DNA from: Rhodoferax potami
Lineage (GTDB): Bacteria > Pseudomonadota > Gammaproteobacteria > Burkholderiales > Burkholderiaceae_C
Assembly: GCF_032193765.1 (NCBI RefSeq)
Contig: NZ_JAVBIJ010000001.1
Coordinates: forward strand, 2,480,001 to 2,544,000
Direction of reading: 5' to 3'
Length of the DNA: 64,000 nucleotides
Position 1 is the stretch's first letter. The number at the start of each line of letters is the position of its first letter. Shown here in pieces: positions 48,119-57,920 of this stretch. A model generated the notes under the pieces. The model searched no databases. It saw only the letters and a list, made by a program, of their open reading frames with translations, and was not told the DNA's origin. A program made the position numbers and the translations under genes.

Positions 48119-48973
48119 TTTTTGCAGTCCTTTCACCGTAATGTGTTGGTTCTCTTCGTCGAGTACGCCTTCGTAGCCCAAGCGAGAGCCCCCATGTGAC
48201 CCCACACGCAGACTGACGCGGCTTTTCCCCTTCTGCGCCCACCAGCAATCGGGTAGCAACACGTCCTCATTCCTGAGGTCCCGCAACTCATTGAGTGGAA
48301 GATTCACCCAACCGAGTTCAAATGCCACCGGCACTGGCAGGCCCCCCCACTTCGCCAGTTGGCTCCACGTCATCTCATTGCGCGCCGGTGCAACTCTCAG
48401 CGGAGAGAAGTTTCCAGGGTCGACTCCGTCGGCGTTCACCAGCCAATCGAGGCAGTTCACCTCGCCACCGTCTTCGGGCGTGACGCTCAACCTCACCGCG
48501 AACAGGGGCCCAGCGAGCGCCCGAGCGTCTTGCATCGCCTGAAACCGGACAGGGCCGAGGTGTGTATTCGCAGGCGCCTTGCTCAATCGGTCTGTAGCGT
48601 CCTGCAACAAGGCCAACGCCACCGCGGGCGGCAGGGCCTCCCATAGCACCACACCGTGGTGACCGCCCAGCGCGGCTTCTGCCCCCAGGTAGGTCAGACC
48701 GAGATAACCTGCCACCCCGCGCCAGTGCATGCTGGCAAGCAGGTCGTAATGGCATGACGCGGGTTTGTCGACCCATTGCACCCCGGCGACGCGCACCTGT
48801 GCGGACACGCCGAACCAGTCTAGCCCCCATGGGGGTTGCCGGCCAAGCGCATTGGCCAGGGCCACCGCGCGCGCGTTCAATCGGCGCACGTTCAACCGAT
48901 GCTCAACAGACGCCCTTCCGCCTCGATCCTGCGGAGCAGGCACCAGGTCGTTCGGCGCATCCAGCGTCGTCAA
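47774..48973 (-). CDS. sctQ: SctQ, cytosolic ring (sorting platform) protein
   Basis: 399 residues ending in a SpoA domain (DLPVRLTFDLGEHSLTLQE, then VEIDGRIGVAVTRIV). SctQ forms the cytosolic pods that load substrates together with SctK, SctL and SctN. A second SpoA-like segment lies near 210-270. An internal start at 48118 could make a separate C-terminal form. It overlaps sctP upstream and sctR downstream by 4 bases each. Confidence 0.9.
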   Translation of the reverse strand: MTTLDAPNDLVPAPQDRGGRASVEHRLNVRRLNARAVALANALGRQPPWGLDWFGVSAQVRVAGVQWVDKPASCHYDLLASMHWRGVAGYLGLTYLGAEAALGGHHGVVLWEALPPAVALALLQDATDRLSKAPANTHLGPVRFQAMQDARALAGPLFAVRLSVTPEDGGEVNCLDWLVNADGVDPGNFSPLRVAPARNEMTWSQLAKWGGLPVPVAFELGWVNLPLNELRDLRNEDVLLPDCWWAQKGKSRVSLRVGSHGGSRLGYEGVLDEENQHITVKGLQKMEQNLPEETFSVGGPHDDHDLDVNPPTGGAPGAGSWNVGALGDLPVRLTFDLGEHSLTLQELTAIGAGYVFDLGLSPRGSVNLRVNGLRVGEGEIVEIDGRIGVAVTRIVPPRV

Positions 48974-49578
48974 ACCAAAGGCTCCTGAATGTCCAGCTGC
49001 ACGTCACGCCCGGTGAGTCCAGATATGCGTCCAACGAGCGCCTCGTGGTTACGGCCGAACCATTCACGCTCGGAAGCGCTGTCGCTCTCGCAACGTACCT
49101 CGAGCCGATGGTTGTCGCCCGTGCGCACCCGCAAGCGCGTGCGCACAAAAAATGTGGAACCCAGCTCCACCTGGTATTCGCTGCTGCCTTGGGTCATGCT
49201 GGCCTTCAGCCCAGCATCCACTGCTGCACGGGCCAGCGTGTCCAGACGCACGCTGTCCTGCATCCGTGCCTGAACGGCGTCCGCATCCACCACGGGCTCA
49301 CTGGGCAGGGTGCGGGCCAAGGCGTCCGTGGGCAAAGCATTGTCCTGACAGATCATCGGGGCGGCCGCCTGCAGCGCAGGTTCCGGCTCCCTCTGGCGCA
49401 GCAGGTCCATCAACTCGAAGACCCCGCCGATTGCGGTCTGCGCCAGCATCTCTTCATCATGGCGGCGCTGCAGCTGCTTCTTGAAACTGCGGGACTTGTC
49501 ATCGTCGGCGACGTCGCGCTGATGCAGTTCGCGCGCTCGCTGGGTGCGGGCCTCGGTGCGTTGCGCCTCAACTTTCAT
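48970..49578 (-). CDS. sctP: SctP-position protein, probable needle-length/substrate-switch regulator
   Basis: 202 residues lying exactly where yscP lies, between sctO and sctQ. The N-terminal 60 residues are highly charged and helical; the C-terminal half (VELGSTFFVRTRLRVRTGDN, then LEVRCESDSASE) resembles the compact export-switch domain. It is much shorter than YscP, which acts as a ruler, so a shorter needle or another mechanism is possible. Identity rests mainly on position. Confidence 0.55.
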   Translation of the reverse strand: MKVEAQRTEARTQRARELHQRDVADDDKSRSFKKQLQRRHDEEMLAQTAIGGVFELMDLLRQREPEPALQAAAPMICQDNALPTDALARTLPSEPVVDADAVQARMQDSVRLDTLARAAVDAGLKASMTQGSSEYQVELGSTFFVRTRLRVRTGDNHRLEVRCESDSASEREWFGRNHEALVGRISGLTGRDVQLDIQEPLV

Positions 49579-50039
49579 GTTCTTCTCCTTGGAATGTCTT
49601 CCAGCTCAAGCTCTTCGCGGTAGAGCAACTCAACGTTTCGCTCTTCGCGCTTGAGTTGCACGATGATGTCGAACTTCTCCACCTGGGCGGCTTGCATACG
49701 CCATGCCCGCACAGCCTCTTGCGTGCGCAGGGTAGCCGCAGCCACATCGATCTCGGCAGCAACCACAGCCTCCCTGGCCGCAACCACAGCTTCCTTGGCC
49801 GCAATCAGTTGGTGCTGTGCGCGCCCAATTTCGGGGCGTTTCACCGCACTCGCGAACAACACCGCATCGACGTCGCGTTTGACCTGCAACCCGTGCTCAC
49901 GCGCTTGCACCTCCGCACGTTGTTGCTCCACCAGCACCGTTTCGCATTGCGTCTGCGCGGCGCGCGCGTCCTTCAACGCGGCCTCCCGTGTGCTCAGCCG
50001 ACGCCGATGCAGTTTGTCGATTTCAAAGAGTTTCTTCAT
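49575..50039 (-). CDS. sctO: SctO, type III central stalk protein
   Basis: 154 residues from the ATG at 50039 ([19 protein letters not shown]), which overlaps the sctN stop; upstream ATGs belong to another frame context. The whole chain is predicted coiled coil, Arg/Glu/Ala-rich, as for YscO/FliJ, which turn inside the SctN ring and recycle chaperones. Confidence 0.8.
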   Translation of the reverse strand: MKKLFEIDKLHRRRLSTREAALKDARAAQTQCETVLVEQQRAEVQAREHGLQVKRDVDAVLFASAVKRPEIGRAQHQLIAAKEAVVAAREAVVAAEIDVAAATLRTQEAVRAWRMQAAQVEKFDIIVQLKREERNVELLYREELELEDIPRRRT

Positions 50040-51400
50040 GCTGCGGCCGCTCCTAGCTGCCTGAGCATTTCGGCGGCGCTGGTGTACTCGGAAGGACGCT
50101 GGCACAGGAACGCCCGAATGTCGGCCATGCGATCAATGGCATGGTCGGCCAGCGCGTCGGAGCCCCGCTTGTACTCGCCCAGGCGCACCAGCAGTTCGAC
50201 CTCGTCATGCTTGGCCATCAGTGCACGCACGGCCTCCGCCCCGCGGCGGTGGTGTGCGCTGATCACCGAATTCATCACACGGCTCACGCTGGCCAGTACA
50301 TCCACCGCTGGATATTGCCCCGCAGCCGCCAGCTTGCGCGACAGCACGATGTGACCGTCCAGGATGGATCGGCTCTCATCCGCCACCGGCTCGTTCATGT
50401 CGTCGCCTTCCACCAGCACGGTATAGATGGCGGTGATGGAACCACGCTCGTTCATGCCTGTGCGCTCCAGCAGACGGGGCAACATCGCAAACACCGATGG
50501 GGGAAAGCCTCGGCGTGTGGGTGGCTCACCGGCCATCAGGCCGATCTCGCGCTGCGCCCTTGCAAGTCGTGTCAGCGAATCCATGAGCATCAGCACGCGC
50601 ATGCCTCGGTCGCGGAAGTATTCGGCGATCGCGGTGGCCACGAAACCCGCTTTCAAGCGTTCCATCGGGGCTTTTTCGGAGGTGCTGCACACCACGACCG
50701 CGCGCTTCATCCCCTCAGCTCCGAGTTCGCGCTCAACAAACTCACGCACCTCACGCCCACGCTCACCGATCAAAGCAATCACGGTGACATCCACCTCAGC
50801 ATTTTTCGCCAACATGCCCATCAGCGTGCTCTTGCCACAGCCTGCGGCCGCGAATATGCCAAGGCGCTGCCCCTCTCCACAAGCAAGCATGCCGTCCAGC
50901 ACCCGCACACCCATGTGCATCGGGCGGTCAATCATGCGCCGCTGCAAGGGGTGTGGAGCATCAGCATAGACGGGGTAGAAGGCCTCTGCTTGTGGCAGGC
51001 TTCCCCCGTCTAGAGGGCGACCGAAGCCATCGACAACCCGGCCCAGCAAACCCATTCCCACGCTCACCTTATGGGCTTGACCAGCCGGTATGACAATTGT
51101 GCTGGACGACACGCCGCGCATGTCGCCCACAGGCGCAAGCAATGCATCACCATCACTGAAACCGATGACTTCCGCTTCCAGGCGAAAGACCTCGCCCGGC
51201 GTGTGCAGCACGCACATCTCACCGATGCGGGCGCTGGAGGCCGTCGCACGAATGACCGTACCCAGCACTTCCTTCACGCGGCCGCGCACAGTGACGATTG
51301 AGGCCGTCTCCAGTGCGTCATTCAGCGACGCAGCGAATGCCAGAGGCTTTCGCAAAAGCGAATTCGCATGGACCCGTTCGGCATCGGAGCCCCTCAGCAT
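50036..51400 (-). CDS. sctN: SctN, type III secretion ATPase
   Basis: 454 residues. Walker [14 protein letters not shown] near 185-197 and the F1-type block [18 protein letters not shown], then [14 protein letters not shown], identify the SctN/FliI family of hexameric ATPases that strip chaperones and unfold substrates. The start region overlaps the end of sctD by 7 bases. Confidence 0.96.
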   Translation of the reverse strand: MLRGSDAERVHANSLLRKPLAFAASLNDALETASIVTVRGRVKEVLGTVIRATASSARIGEMCVLHTPGEVFRLEAEVIGFSDGDALLAPVGDMRGVSSSTIVIPAGQAHKVSVGMGLLGRVVDGFGRPLDGGSLPQAEAFYPVYADAPHPLQRRMIDRPMHMGVRVLDGMLACGEGQRLGIFAAAGCGKSTLMGMLAKNAEVDVTVIALIGERGREVREFVERELGAEGMKRAVVVCSTSEKAPMERLKAGFVATAIAEYFRDRGMRVLMLMDSLTRLARAQREIGLMAGEPPTRRGFPPSVFAMLPRLLERTGMNERGSITAIYTVLVEGDDMNEPVADESRSILDGHIVLSRKLAAAGQYPAVDVLASVSRVMNSVISAHHRRGAEAVRALMAKHDEVELLVRLGEYKRGSDALADHAIDRMADIRAFLCQRPSEYTSAAEMLRQLGAAAA

Positions 51401-52431
51401 GGCAATTCGACGTCATGGCGCCCCCGCAGTCGCAACCGATCCGCAGAGACTCTTTCGAGTTTGTAGCCCATTTGACTCGCACCTTCGAAGAACTTGATGC
51501 CGTTTTCGGTGGTGATGCTGGACAGGTTTCCACACGCCACTTGCCGGACCACGAAGGGCAATCGGGTCAAACCTTCCGCCGATGTGGCGCTGCGGTCTGG
51601 CCGTTCTGGGACATCGGTCTCATGAGCCAAGGCGTGGTGGGTGTTTCTCAAGGGAAACCCCAGAGTCGGTCGATCGGGAACAGATTCAATCGACGCTGCA
51701 GCCGCAGGCGGCAGCAATAGTAGCTCCTGCGAGGGCGGCTTCGGCAGAGGTTCCACTGCAGCAACCGGCGGTGCGAAAGACGGACTCGCATCGAGGTTGA
51801 CAGACTTCGAAGCGGGGTCGAGCTGAGGATGAAAGAAAGACCCCATAGACAGCGTTCGCATGTTGGAAAGGTATTCACGACCAAATTTGATCCAGACCAG
51901 CGACGCCAGCCCTGCGAGAACAAACAAGACGATGGACGTCCCCGTCCCGATCAGCCACAGCCTCCTTTTCGAGGGGGCGCTCACCTCTGAGGAAAGATTG
52001 GGCGCCAGCTCTCTCTGCCCCTCCTCCGTACCACCGGTCACAGAAACATCCGGAATCATGAAACCCTGTGACGGGACCAACCATGAGTGATTTTCCGGCC
52101 ATGCACGGTTTTGATGGTCAACGACCAACCAGATATCGCCTACATGGAATGGAACGCCCGGTGCCAGCATGAAAGGCTCGCTCAAACTGTCACCGGGGGC
52201 GATGCCACAACCCGGCTGGCCGGGCTCCAGACGCAACTGCATCCCTTCCACCACGATCTCCATGGCCTGCGGATCGATACGCGGGCCGACCAGAACGATG
52301 TCGCACGCCTCGCTGCTGCCCAGCACATGCCGCCCCTCGGCAAGGGTCAGGCGTGCACCCGCCTGCAGGCCCGCCAGCACGCGAAGCTCGATCGATCCAG
52401 TCATTTCTTCCATGGGCCGGTGTTCCTGCAT
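51394..52431 (-). CDS. sctD: SctD, inner-membrane ring protein
   Basis: 345 residues. An N-terminal cytosolic FHA-like domain ([19 protein letters not shown], then [11 protein letters not shown]) is followed by one membrane helix near 185-205 ([19 protein letters not shown]) and a periplasmic part. The periplasmic part is short and Pro/Ala-rich and lacks the full set of ring modules, ending in [19 protein letters not shown], which resembles the last module of the family. The ATG directly follows the sctV stop. In Yersinia sctD lies with sctC, not here, so the order is unusual. Confidence 0.8.
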   Translation of the reverse strand: MQEHRPMEEMTGSIELRVLAGLQAGARLTLAEGRHVLGSSEACDIVLVGPRIDPQAMEIVVEGMQLRLEPGQPGCGIAPGDSLSEPFMLAPGVPFHVGDIWLVVDHQNRAWPENHSWLVPSQGFMIPDVSVTGGTEEGQRELAPNLSSEVSAPSKRRLWLIGTGTSIVLFVLAGLASLVWIKFGREYLSNMRTLSMGSFFHPQLDPASKSVNLDASPSFAPPVAAVEPLPKPPSQELLLLPPAAAASIESVPDRPTLGFPLRNTHHALAHETDVPERPDRSATSAEGLTRLPFVVRQVACGNLSSITTENGIKFFEGASQMGYKLERVSADRLRLRGRHDVELPC

Positions 52432-54540
52432 TTATCCGAACTCGATGCGGGCGAGCGGTTGCACGCTGATTTCCGGTGACAACTCTTGGTACGACAGCAC
52501 CGCCACTTCATACAGTTCTTCTTCGATCATCTTGCGCACATAGCGCCGGATGTCCATGCTGGTCAGAATCACGGGCTTGTGGCTGATGGCGGACAGGTCG
52601 CCCACCGCCGCACGGATGCGGTCCACGATGTCACTGGTCACCGCTGCATCGAGTGCCAGGTAGCTCCCCATCGAAGTCTGGCGGATGCCGTTGCGGATGA
52701 CATCCTCGCCTTCCAGCGAGATCAGGTACGCGGACAGCATCCGTTGCCTGTCGGCGAACTGGTGCGAAATCTGGCGCTTGAGCGCCGTGCGCAAGTGCTC
52801 CGTCAGCAGCACCACATCACGCTCCTTGCCGCCCCACTCCACCAACGCTTCGGCGATAGCGCGCAGGTTGCGTACCGAAACCCCTTCGCCCACCAGCCGC
52901 TGCAGCACGTCGGCCATCCGCTGGCCAGGCACCACACGGTGCAGCTCGGTGATGAGGTCGGGATAGTCCGCCTGCATCTGCGACACCAGGAAATGTACTT
53001 CTTGGATACCAATGAACTCTCGTGCATGGCGCTGGAGCGTCAGCCGCAGGTGGTGCGCCAGTATCTGCATCGTGTCCAGTGACTGGATGCCGTATTCGCG
53101 CAGCTGGGCCGCCCCTTGCGTTGGCGTCCATAGGGTGGGAATGTTGGGCAGAAACGGTGCGGCCTCCTCAATATGAATGTCCAGGGCTTCCAGATTCTCC
53201 GGAGCCTCGCGCACCAGCAGATGCCCAGGGCGCAACAGCCCATGCGCAGCGGAGATCTCGTGCACAAGGATCTGGTACGCGTTGCGGGCCAGGCCCTTGT
53301 TGTAGCGAAGGTGCACGGCCGGCAGTGGCACGCCAAGCTCCAAATAAGTATCTTCGCGCACTTTCTGCAGCTCGGGGATCAGCACCTTCGCGTCAAGCGT
53401 TTGCTCGAGTTCGTGTGCCAGATCCAGCACCAATGGCATGGTGGGCGTGTAGGAAGCGGCTGACTTCTCGTCGGCATCACCCTGGTCCTTGGAGGCCCCC
53501 GCACGCGCCGTGGGGCCGGCGGTTCGATCAGCAGGCGTTGCCACGCCGTTCAGTCCACGGCGCAACAACACAAACCCGACACCGCCTGCGAGCAGGGCCA
53601 GCACCATAAACACCGAGCCCGGCATGCCCGGGATCAGCGCAAAGCCCAGCATGATGGCGCCGGCCACCAGCAGTGCATTGGGCTGTGCCAGTATCTGCTC
53701 CGCAATGTCGCGGCCCACGTTGCTGCGCCCACTGTCCTCGCTGGTCACGCGCGTCACAATCATGCCGGCCGTGATGGAAGTCAGCAATGCCGGAATCTGG
53801 GCGATCAGTCCTTCGCCGATGGTGAGCACAGAGTAGATCGTCATAGCCTCGCTCGCCGGCAGGCCGCGCTGCATGGTGCCGATCAGCAGCCCCCCTCCCA
53901 GGTTCACGATGACGATGATGATGGAGGCAATGGCGTCTCCTTTCACAAACTTCACGGCGCCATCCATGGCCCCGTAGAGTTGGCTCTCTTTCTCCAGCCG
54001 TGTGCGGCGGCGCCTCGCTTCATTCATGTCGATGGCGCCAGCACGCATGTCCGCGTCGATGGACATCTGCTTCCCGGGCATGGCGTCTAGCGAAAACCGC
54101 GCAGCCACTTCCGCCACCCGCTCGGCGCCCTTGGTGATCACGATGAACTGCACGATGGTGAGGATCAGGAACACCACCAGTCCCACCACCAGATTCCCTC
54201 CCACCACGAAGTTGCCAAAGGCCTCGATGATGTACCCCGCATCGGCCTGCAGCAGGATCAGACGCGTGGTGGCGATCGACAGCCCAAGACGGAACAGGGT
54301 GGTGATCAGCAACACCGAAGGAAACGATGTGAATGCCAGCGGGCTGGGCAGGTACATCGCCACCATCAGCAACAGCGCCGACACCGCGATGTTGATGGCC
54401 ACCAGCACATCGACCAGCAAAGTGGGCAATGGCAAAACCAGCATGAACACCACGGCCATGAGGATGACCGCAAGCACCAGGTCAGCACGACGGGCAGCAA
54501 CAGCAATGAAGCGCTGAAGGGATGACAGAGCGTTTTCCAT
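52432..54540 (-). CDS. sctV: SctV, type III export gate (YscV/FlhA family)
   Basis: 702 residues from the ATG at 54540 (MENALSSLQRFIAVAARRAD). Seven or eight membrane segments in the first 330 residues are followed by the large cytosolic domain that forms the nonameric ring. The FHIPEP family signature region is clear: LYGAMDGAVKFVKGDAIASI. TSFPSVLLITTLFRLGLSIA is also typical. It binds chaperone-substrate complexes and, in Ysc systems, SctX and SctY. Confidence 0.96.
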   Translation of the reverse strand: MENALSSLQRFIAVAARRADLVLAVILMAVVFMLVLPLPTLLVDVLVAINIAVSALLLMVAMYLPSPLAFTSFPSVLLITTLFRLGLSIATTRLILLQADAGYIIEAFGNFVVGGNLVVGLVVFLILTIVQFIVITKGAERVAEVAARFSLDAMPGKQMSIDADMRAGAIDMNEARRRRTRLEKESQLYGAMDGAVKFVKGDAIASIIIVIVNLGGGLLIGTMQRGLPASEAMTIYSVLTIGEGLIAQIPALLTSITAGMIVTRVTSEDSGRSNVGRDIAEQILAQPNALLVAGAIMLGFALIPGMPGSVFMVLALLAGGVGFVLLRRGLNGVATPADRTAGPTARAGASKDQGDADEKSAASYTPTMPLVLDLAHELEQTLDAKVLIPELQKVREDTYLELGVPLPAVHLRYNKGLARNAYQILVHEISAAHGLLRPGHLLVREAPENLEALDIHIEEAAPFLPNIPTLWTPTQGAAQLREYGIQSLDTMQILAHHLRLTLQRHAREFIGIQEVHFLVSQMQADYPDLITELHRVVPGQRMADVLQRLVGEGVSVRNLRAIAEALVEWGGKERDVVLLTEHLRTALKRQISHQFADRQRMLSAYLISLEGEDVIRNGIRQTSMGSYLALDAAVTSDIVDRIRAAVGDLSAISHKPVILTSMDIRRYVRKMIEEELYEVAVLSYQELSPEISVQPLARIEFG

Positions 54541-54553
54541 GGACAACCCGACG

Positions 54554-54883
54554 TCAAGGCAGTGCCTTGCGGCACTCCCTGTATTTGTTGAACGCCATGC
54601 GAGCGTCGTCCATGTGCCCCATGCGCGCCAAAGCCCTGCCGCGCAAGAAATGGGCGACGGGGTCGTGCGATGACTCCAGCACGCTGAGTGTGGCAGCGGC
54701 ATCGGCTGGCCTGCCACATCCCAGCTGGGCACTCGCTAGTGCCAGCCGTAGCTCGCTGCTCGCGGGCATCAACTTCACCAGTAAATCGAACAGAATAGAA
54801 GCCTCCTGAGGGCGTCCACAAGAAAGATGGCGCCATGCCAGCACAATGACGGCCTGAGCTTGCGATAGATCAAAGGTCATCAC
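54554..54883 (-). CDS. sctY: SctY (YscY), chaperone of SctX
   Basis: 109 residues with TPR-like helices. AWRHLSCGRPQEASILFDLL closely follows the YscY pattern, as do the second repeat (GCGRPADAAATLSVLE) and the third (ARMGHMDDARMAFNKYREC). In Yersinia YscY binds YscX and both dock on the SctV ring; they are hallmarks of the Ysc family. It lies between sctX and sctV as in Yersinia. Confidence 0.85.
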   Translation of the reverse strand: MMTFDLSQAQAVIVLAWRHLSCGRPQEASILFDLLVKLMPASSELRLALASAQLGCGRPADAAATLSVLESSHDPVAHFLRGRALARMGHMDDARMAFNKYRECRKALP

Positions 54884-54884
54884 G

Positions 54885-55316
54885 TCACACCCCGAGCAGT
54901 GCGTTTCGTCCCTGCAGGACCACGGCGTAGCAGGTCAAGGCATTGCTCAGCACGCGCACGGCATTGGCCTGCACCGGGTCGGCTTCCAGCTGCGTGATCG
55001 CGGAACGCAATGCGCTGAGGTGGTCGGTCTGAGAAGCGGGCGATCGTGGCAACAGTCTGCCCTCCAGTTCCGCCAGCATTCGGTCTTCGCTCCAGCCTCG
55101 CCCCAGGCCAGCGTCCGCCGGGCTGCCCACGGCCGACTGGCCGGAGGGCCCCTGCGCAACGCCTGGCGACACGAGGGCACGGGAATGCGCGCTCCCGGGC
55201 AGCCCGGCGGCGCTCTCCCCGCCCCTCCGCGACCCCGCGTCCAGATATGGCAACCGGGAAACGACCCAGTTGATCGCGGGGCCGATGCCGACAGGGTTCG
55301 AAACGGGGTCCGTCAT
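54885..55316 (-). CDS. sctX: SctX-position (YscX-like) secreted protein
   Basis: 143 residues from the ATG at 55316. The N-terminal half is Gly/Ser/Pro-rich and probably disordered, the C-terminal half helical (QTDHLSALRSAITQLEADP, then ALTCYAVVLQGRNALL). Size, position before sctY and the helical end fit YscX, an early substrate needed for needle assembly. Sequence likeness is weak, so the name rests mostly on order. Confidence 0.6.
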   Translation of the reverse strand: MTDPVSNPVGIGPAINWVVSRLPYLDAGSRRGGESAAGLPGSAHSRALVSPGVAQGPSGQSAVGSPADAGLGRGWSEDRMLAELEGRLLPRSPASQTDHLSALRSAITQLEADPVQANAVRVLSNALTCYAVVLQGRNALLGV

Positions 55317-55318
55317 GT

Positions 55319-55669
55319 TCAGCAACAGGCAACAGCAAACCGCAGCAGATCGGCGCGCGCGCTGTCCACGGCGCTGGCCGTGAGACAGCTACGCTCCAGG
55401 CGGATGGTCAGCAGCAGCGAATCGGCATGCACGCCAACGGCCACGGCAACACGCTGGGGTCCGCGCAGGTTAGCCTTTTCAAGGGCACTGCACGCCACAG
55501 CCATGAGATTTGGGGCGTTCGATATGACGCGTGTAAGAGTCAGGTCTTCATGATCCCGCGCCTCTAGAGTAGTCCACCCAGCGGCATCCTCATCTAGGCG
55601 AACACAAAGCGCACCACGAAAAAACAGATCGGGTGTCTCAGGTCGAGGGCTGTGGTGATTCATCAGCAT
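55319..55669 (-). CDS. SycN-position small chaperone
   Basis: 116 residues, acidic, with the alternating strand-helix pattern of class I type III chaperones (DLFFRGALCVRLDEDAAGW, then VAVAVGVHADSLLLTIRLE). In Yersinia sycN follows yopN-tyeA and precedes yscX; this gene has the same place and so probably serves the SctW gatekeeper. It starts inside the 3' end of sctW (32-base overlap). Confidence 0.6.
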   Translation of the reverse strand: MLMNHHSPRPETPDLFFRGALCVRLDEDAAGWTTLEARDHEDLTLTRVISNAPNLMAVACSALEKANLRGPQRVAVAVGVHADSLLLTIRLERSCLTASAVDSARADLLRFAVACC

Positions 55670-56891
55670 CTCCCAGAATCATGGTGTCGAGTAGGCTGGC
55701 CAGCACCTGGTCAGCATTGAGTTTGTGATCGGCGTCAGGGAACATGCGTTCGGGCACCTGCCGCAAGATGGCCTTGAGGCCATGCAGGAAAACAAGAACG
55801 CGCTCGGGCTCGTTCATGCTGCCAGCGGCGGACGATTCCCCTGCGGACTTTCTGGCTTCATCTGACGCATCGCCAGAGCCCAGCGCAACGCCGTAGGTCC
55901 AAGCGGAATGCTTCTGCTCCAAGTTCATCCCGTACTGGTACAGGAGGGATCGAACATCGCCCAGCGTCAACCACTGCGACACCCATTCGGCGAGAGCGCC
56001 CAGCAGCGAAGCGCCCTCGTCTGCATCGGCTGCGCCTGCTCCGTCCTGGCTGGAACGGCTGCTCTGCGGGTGACCCCGCCTGCGCAAGCGTGCACGGCGA
56101 CCCAGGTCGCGGCAGTTCTTGAGGAAAGGCAACAACGCCCCCATGAGGAACAGTTCATGCAAGATGGCTTGCAACCGTTCGGTGGGCAGCGACGGGCGGG
56201 CCGCCCCCATGTCGGCACCCAGCGCACGGCGCAAGCGCTCGACCGCAGCCTCGATGTTGTCGCCATAACGCTCCAGCAGCAACGATAGCGTGCGCGACAA
56301 CGTGCCGCCGTCCAGCACCGCATCGTGGTAGGCCTTGCGGTCCTTCGCACCGCGGTCATCGGCGTCCGCGAGTGCCGGGGCGATGTTGACATCGGCACGG
56401 ATTCGAACGCCATCACGTGCCCACAGCACGTCGATGCGATCGCGCAGCACCTCCAGCGCGGGATTGCTCTCGCCCCGCTCTTCGCCCTGGGCCAGTGCAT
56501 GCGACAGCAACAGAAACTGTTCCGTGGAGCCACTGAGGGACTTCAGCGCCAGCTGCAGGGAGCCCGGATGCCGCGCAGATTCCAGCAATTGCGAGGCAAG
56601 ACGCCGCGCGTCGTTCTTCTTGTGCTGTGGGTTGTGCCACAGCACCTCCAGCATCGCTTCAATCTGCTCCAAGCGGCGCAGCGCCGGCGACTCGTAAGGC
56701 AGCAACGCACGCTCTTGCAGCGAACGCTGCTGCCGGCGGGCTTCAGAAAAGAATTGCGCCATCTCCTCCGCCATATTGGTGAGAGAGTCGGCAGGCGGCG
56801 TGTTAGAACCACGAGAAAGCAGGGACGCCTGCTGAGCCAGCTCAGCAGGCGTCCATGAAGTGGTTAGAGAATGCGTGCCGAGCATAGCCAT
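55638..56891 (-). CDS. sctW: SctW gatekeeper (YopN-TyeA / SepL / HrpJ family)
   Basis: 417 residues. The helical HrpJ-type domain spans about 40-280 (EEMAQFFSEARRQQRSLQE; GTLSRTLSLLLERYGDNIE); the C-terminal 120 residues correspond to TyeA (EWVSQWLTLGDVRSLLYQYG). YopN and TyeA are thus fused in one chain. The gatekeeper blocks early effector release and favours translocators. It lies between the translocators and the sctXYV block. Confidence 0.82.
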   Translation of the reverse strand: MAMLGTHSLTTSWTPAELAQQASLLSRGSNTPPADSLTNMAEEMAQFFSEARRQQRSLQERALLPYESPALRRLEQIEAMLEVLWHNPQHKKNDARRLASQLLESARHPGSLQLALKSLSGSTEQFLLLSHALAQGEERGESNPALEVLRDRIDVLWARDGVRIRADVNIAPALADADDRGAKDRKAYHDAVLDGGTLSRTLSLLLERYGDNIEAAVERLRRALGADMGAARPSLPTERLQAILHELFLMGALLPFLKNCRDLGRRARLRRRGHPQSSRSSQDGAGAADADEGASLLGALAEWVSQWLTLGDVRSLLYQYGMNLEQKHSAWTYGVALGSGDASDEARKSAGESSAAGSMNEPERVLVFLHGLKAILRQVPERMFPDADHKLNADQVLASLLDTMILGDADESPQPST

Positions 56892-56913
56892 GGCTCCAGA
56901 CTTATCCGGCAGA

Positions 56914-57852
56914 TCAGACGTTTTGCGCGGTGTTCATGTTGACTTGGTGTTCGCTGTCTATTTTCGACTTCAACTGGTCCAGCAAACGCCTTACCATCTC
57001 GCCCAGATCGCGCTCGAACTCTTGGTTGTTTTGTTGCGCGCCTTGCAGATACTTCTCCAGTGCCTCTATCAGCATCTTGTCTTTCTCCACCCCCGAAGAG
57101 TAGTACTTGCAAATGCTCTCCAGGAGCTCGCCGAGATTCTTGGTTGCGGTAGCCATTCCATGCCAGAGGGTGGCATCGGCTTCCATCCCCTTGAACTCGC
57201 TGCTCTCTGTGAAGGTCTTCCATTCCGCATTGGCCAACTGCTGCTTATCCACGTAGTTTTGGCGGGCATCTCTGAGTTTTTCGTGCGCAGCAATCTTGCC
57301 CGGGTCGTCAGGAGGAGCACTCTTCAACTTTCTGAACTCCGCTTCTGCGAGCTTGAGGTCCTGTTTGGCCTCGGCCAGGCCCCCCTGCGTCCTTACCATT
57401 CCGGATTTCAGCGTCTGCATGGACTGCAAGGCGCTGAACACCTGCATGCCCCCCGACACAATACCCGCGACCCCCTGCACTACGCCGCCAATGAATTGCG
57501 CCAACGCCGCACTCAACATTTTGGCTGCGGCGAGTTCCACCATGCGCATCATGGTCATCACGGTAAACGTACTCTGTTCGCGGGCTGCCAATCTGGACAT
57601 GGTGAAAATTTCTAGATACACACCCAGCAAGGCTGCCAGGTCCGCCATCAACTGCTGTTTGGGACTCAACCGGATGCCGGTCGCAGCACTTACGGAGGGG
57701 GTTGTTGGCTTGTCCACATAGGTCGGCGTCATTGCCGCAGCAGAAGCGTTGAGACTTCCGGGCGACACACTAGGCGCCCCACTGGTGAGAGGTTCATCGT
57801 CACTCACCCGCGCGGCCCATGGAGGTGCCAGCGTCTCGGTAATGGTGTTCAT
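56914..57852 (-). CDS. sctB: SctB translocator (YopD/SseD/EspB-type)
   Basis: 312 residues. One hydrophobic region near 105-140 (MLSAALAQFIGGVVQGVAG) is followed by long amphipathic coiled coils (LAEAKQDLKLAEAEFRKL). This is the layout of the minor pore protein of type III translocons. The Ser/Thr/Pro-rich N-terminus would hold the export signal. It follows sctE after 68 bases. Confidence 0.75.
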   Translation of the reverse strand: MNTITETLAPPWAARVSDDEPLTSGAPSVSPGSLNASAAAMTPTYVDKPTTPSVSAATGIRLSPKQQLMADLAALLGVYLEIFTMSRLAAREQSTFTVMTMMRMVELAAAKMLSAALAQFIGGVVQGVAGIVSGGMQVFSALQSMQTLKSGMVRTQGGLAEAKQDLKLAEAEFRKLKSAPPDDPGKIAAHEKLRDARQNYVDKQQLANAEWKTFTESSEFKGMEADATLWHGMATATKNLGELLESICKYYSSGVEKDKMLIEALEKYLQGAQQNNQEFERDLGEMVRRLLDQLKSKIDSEHQVNMNTAQNV

Positions 57853-57920
57853 GTGGTTCTCCTAAGTGAAAGAATAAGAAAGAATAAGAAACAATGAAAT
57901 CCGGGGTGATCCTGGTGGAT

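Noticed and set aside
50141..51013. Long open frames opposite the sct genes (for example 290 codons at 50141-51013, 436 at 46296-47606, 251 at 56860-57615).
   Set aside because: They lie antisense to strongly conserved sct genes and have skewed His/Gln/Arg composition, typical of shadow frames in GC-rich DNA.
44983..54540. Flagellar export apparatus instead of type III secretion.
   Set aside because: SctX, SctY, SctW, translocators and a SycD-like chaperone are present and there are no flagellar structural genes.
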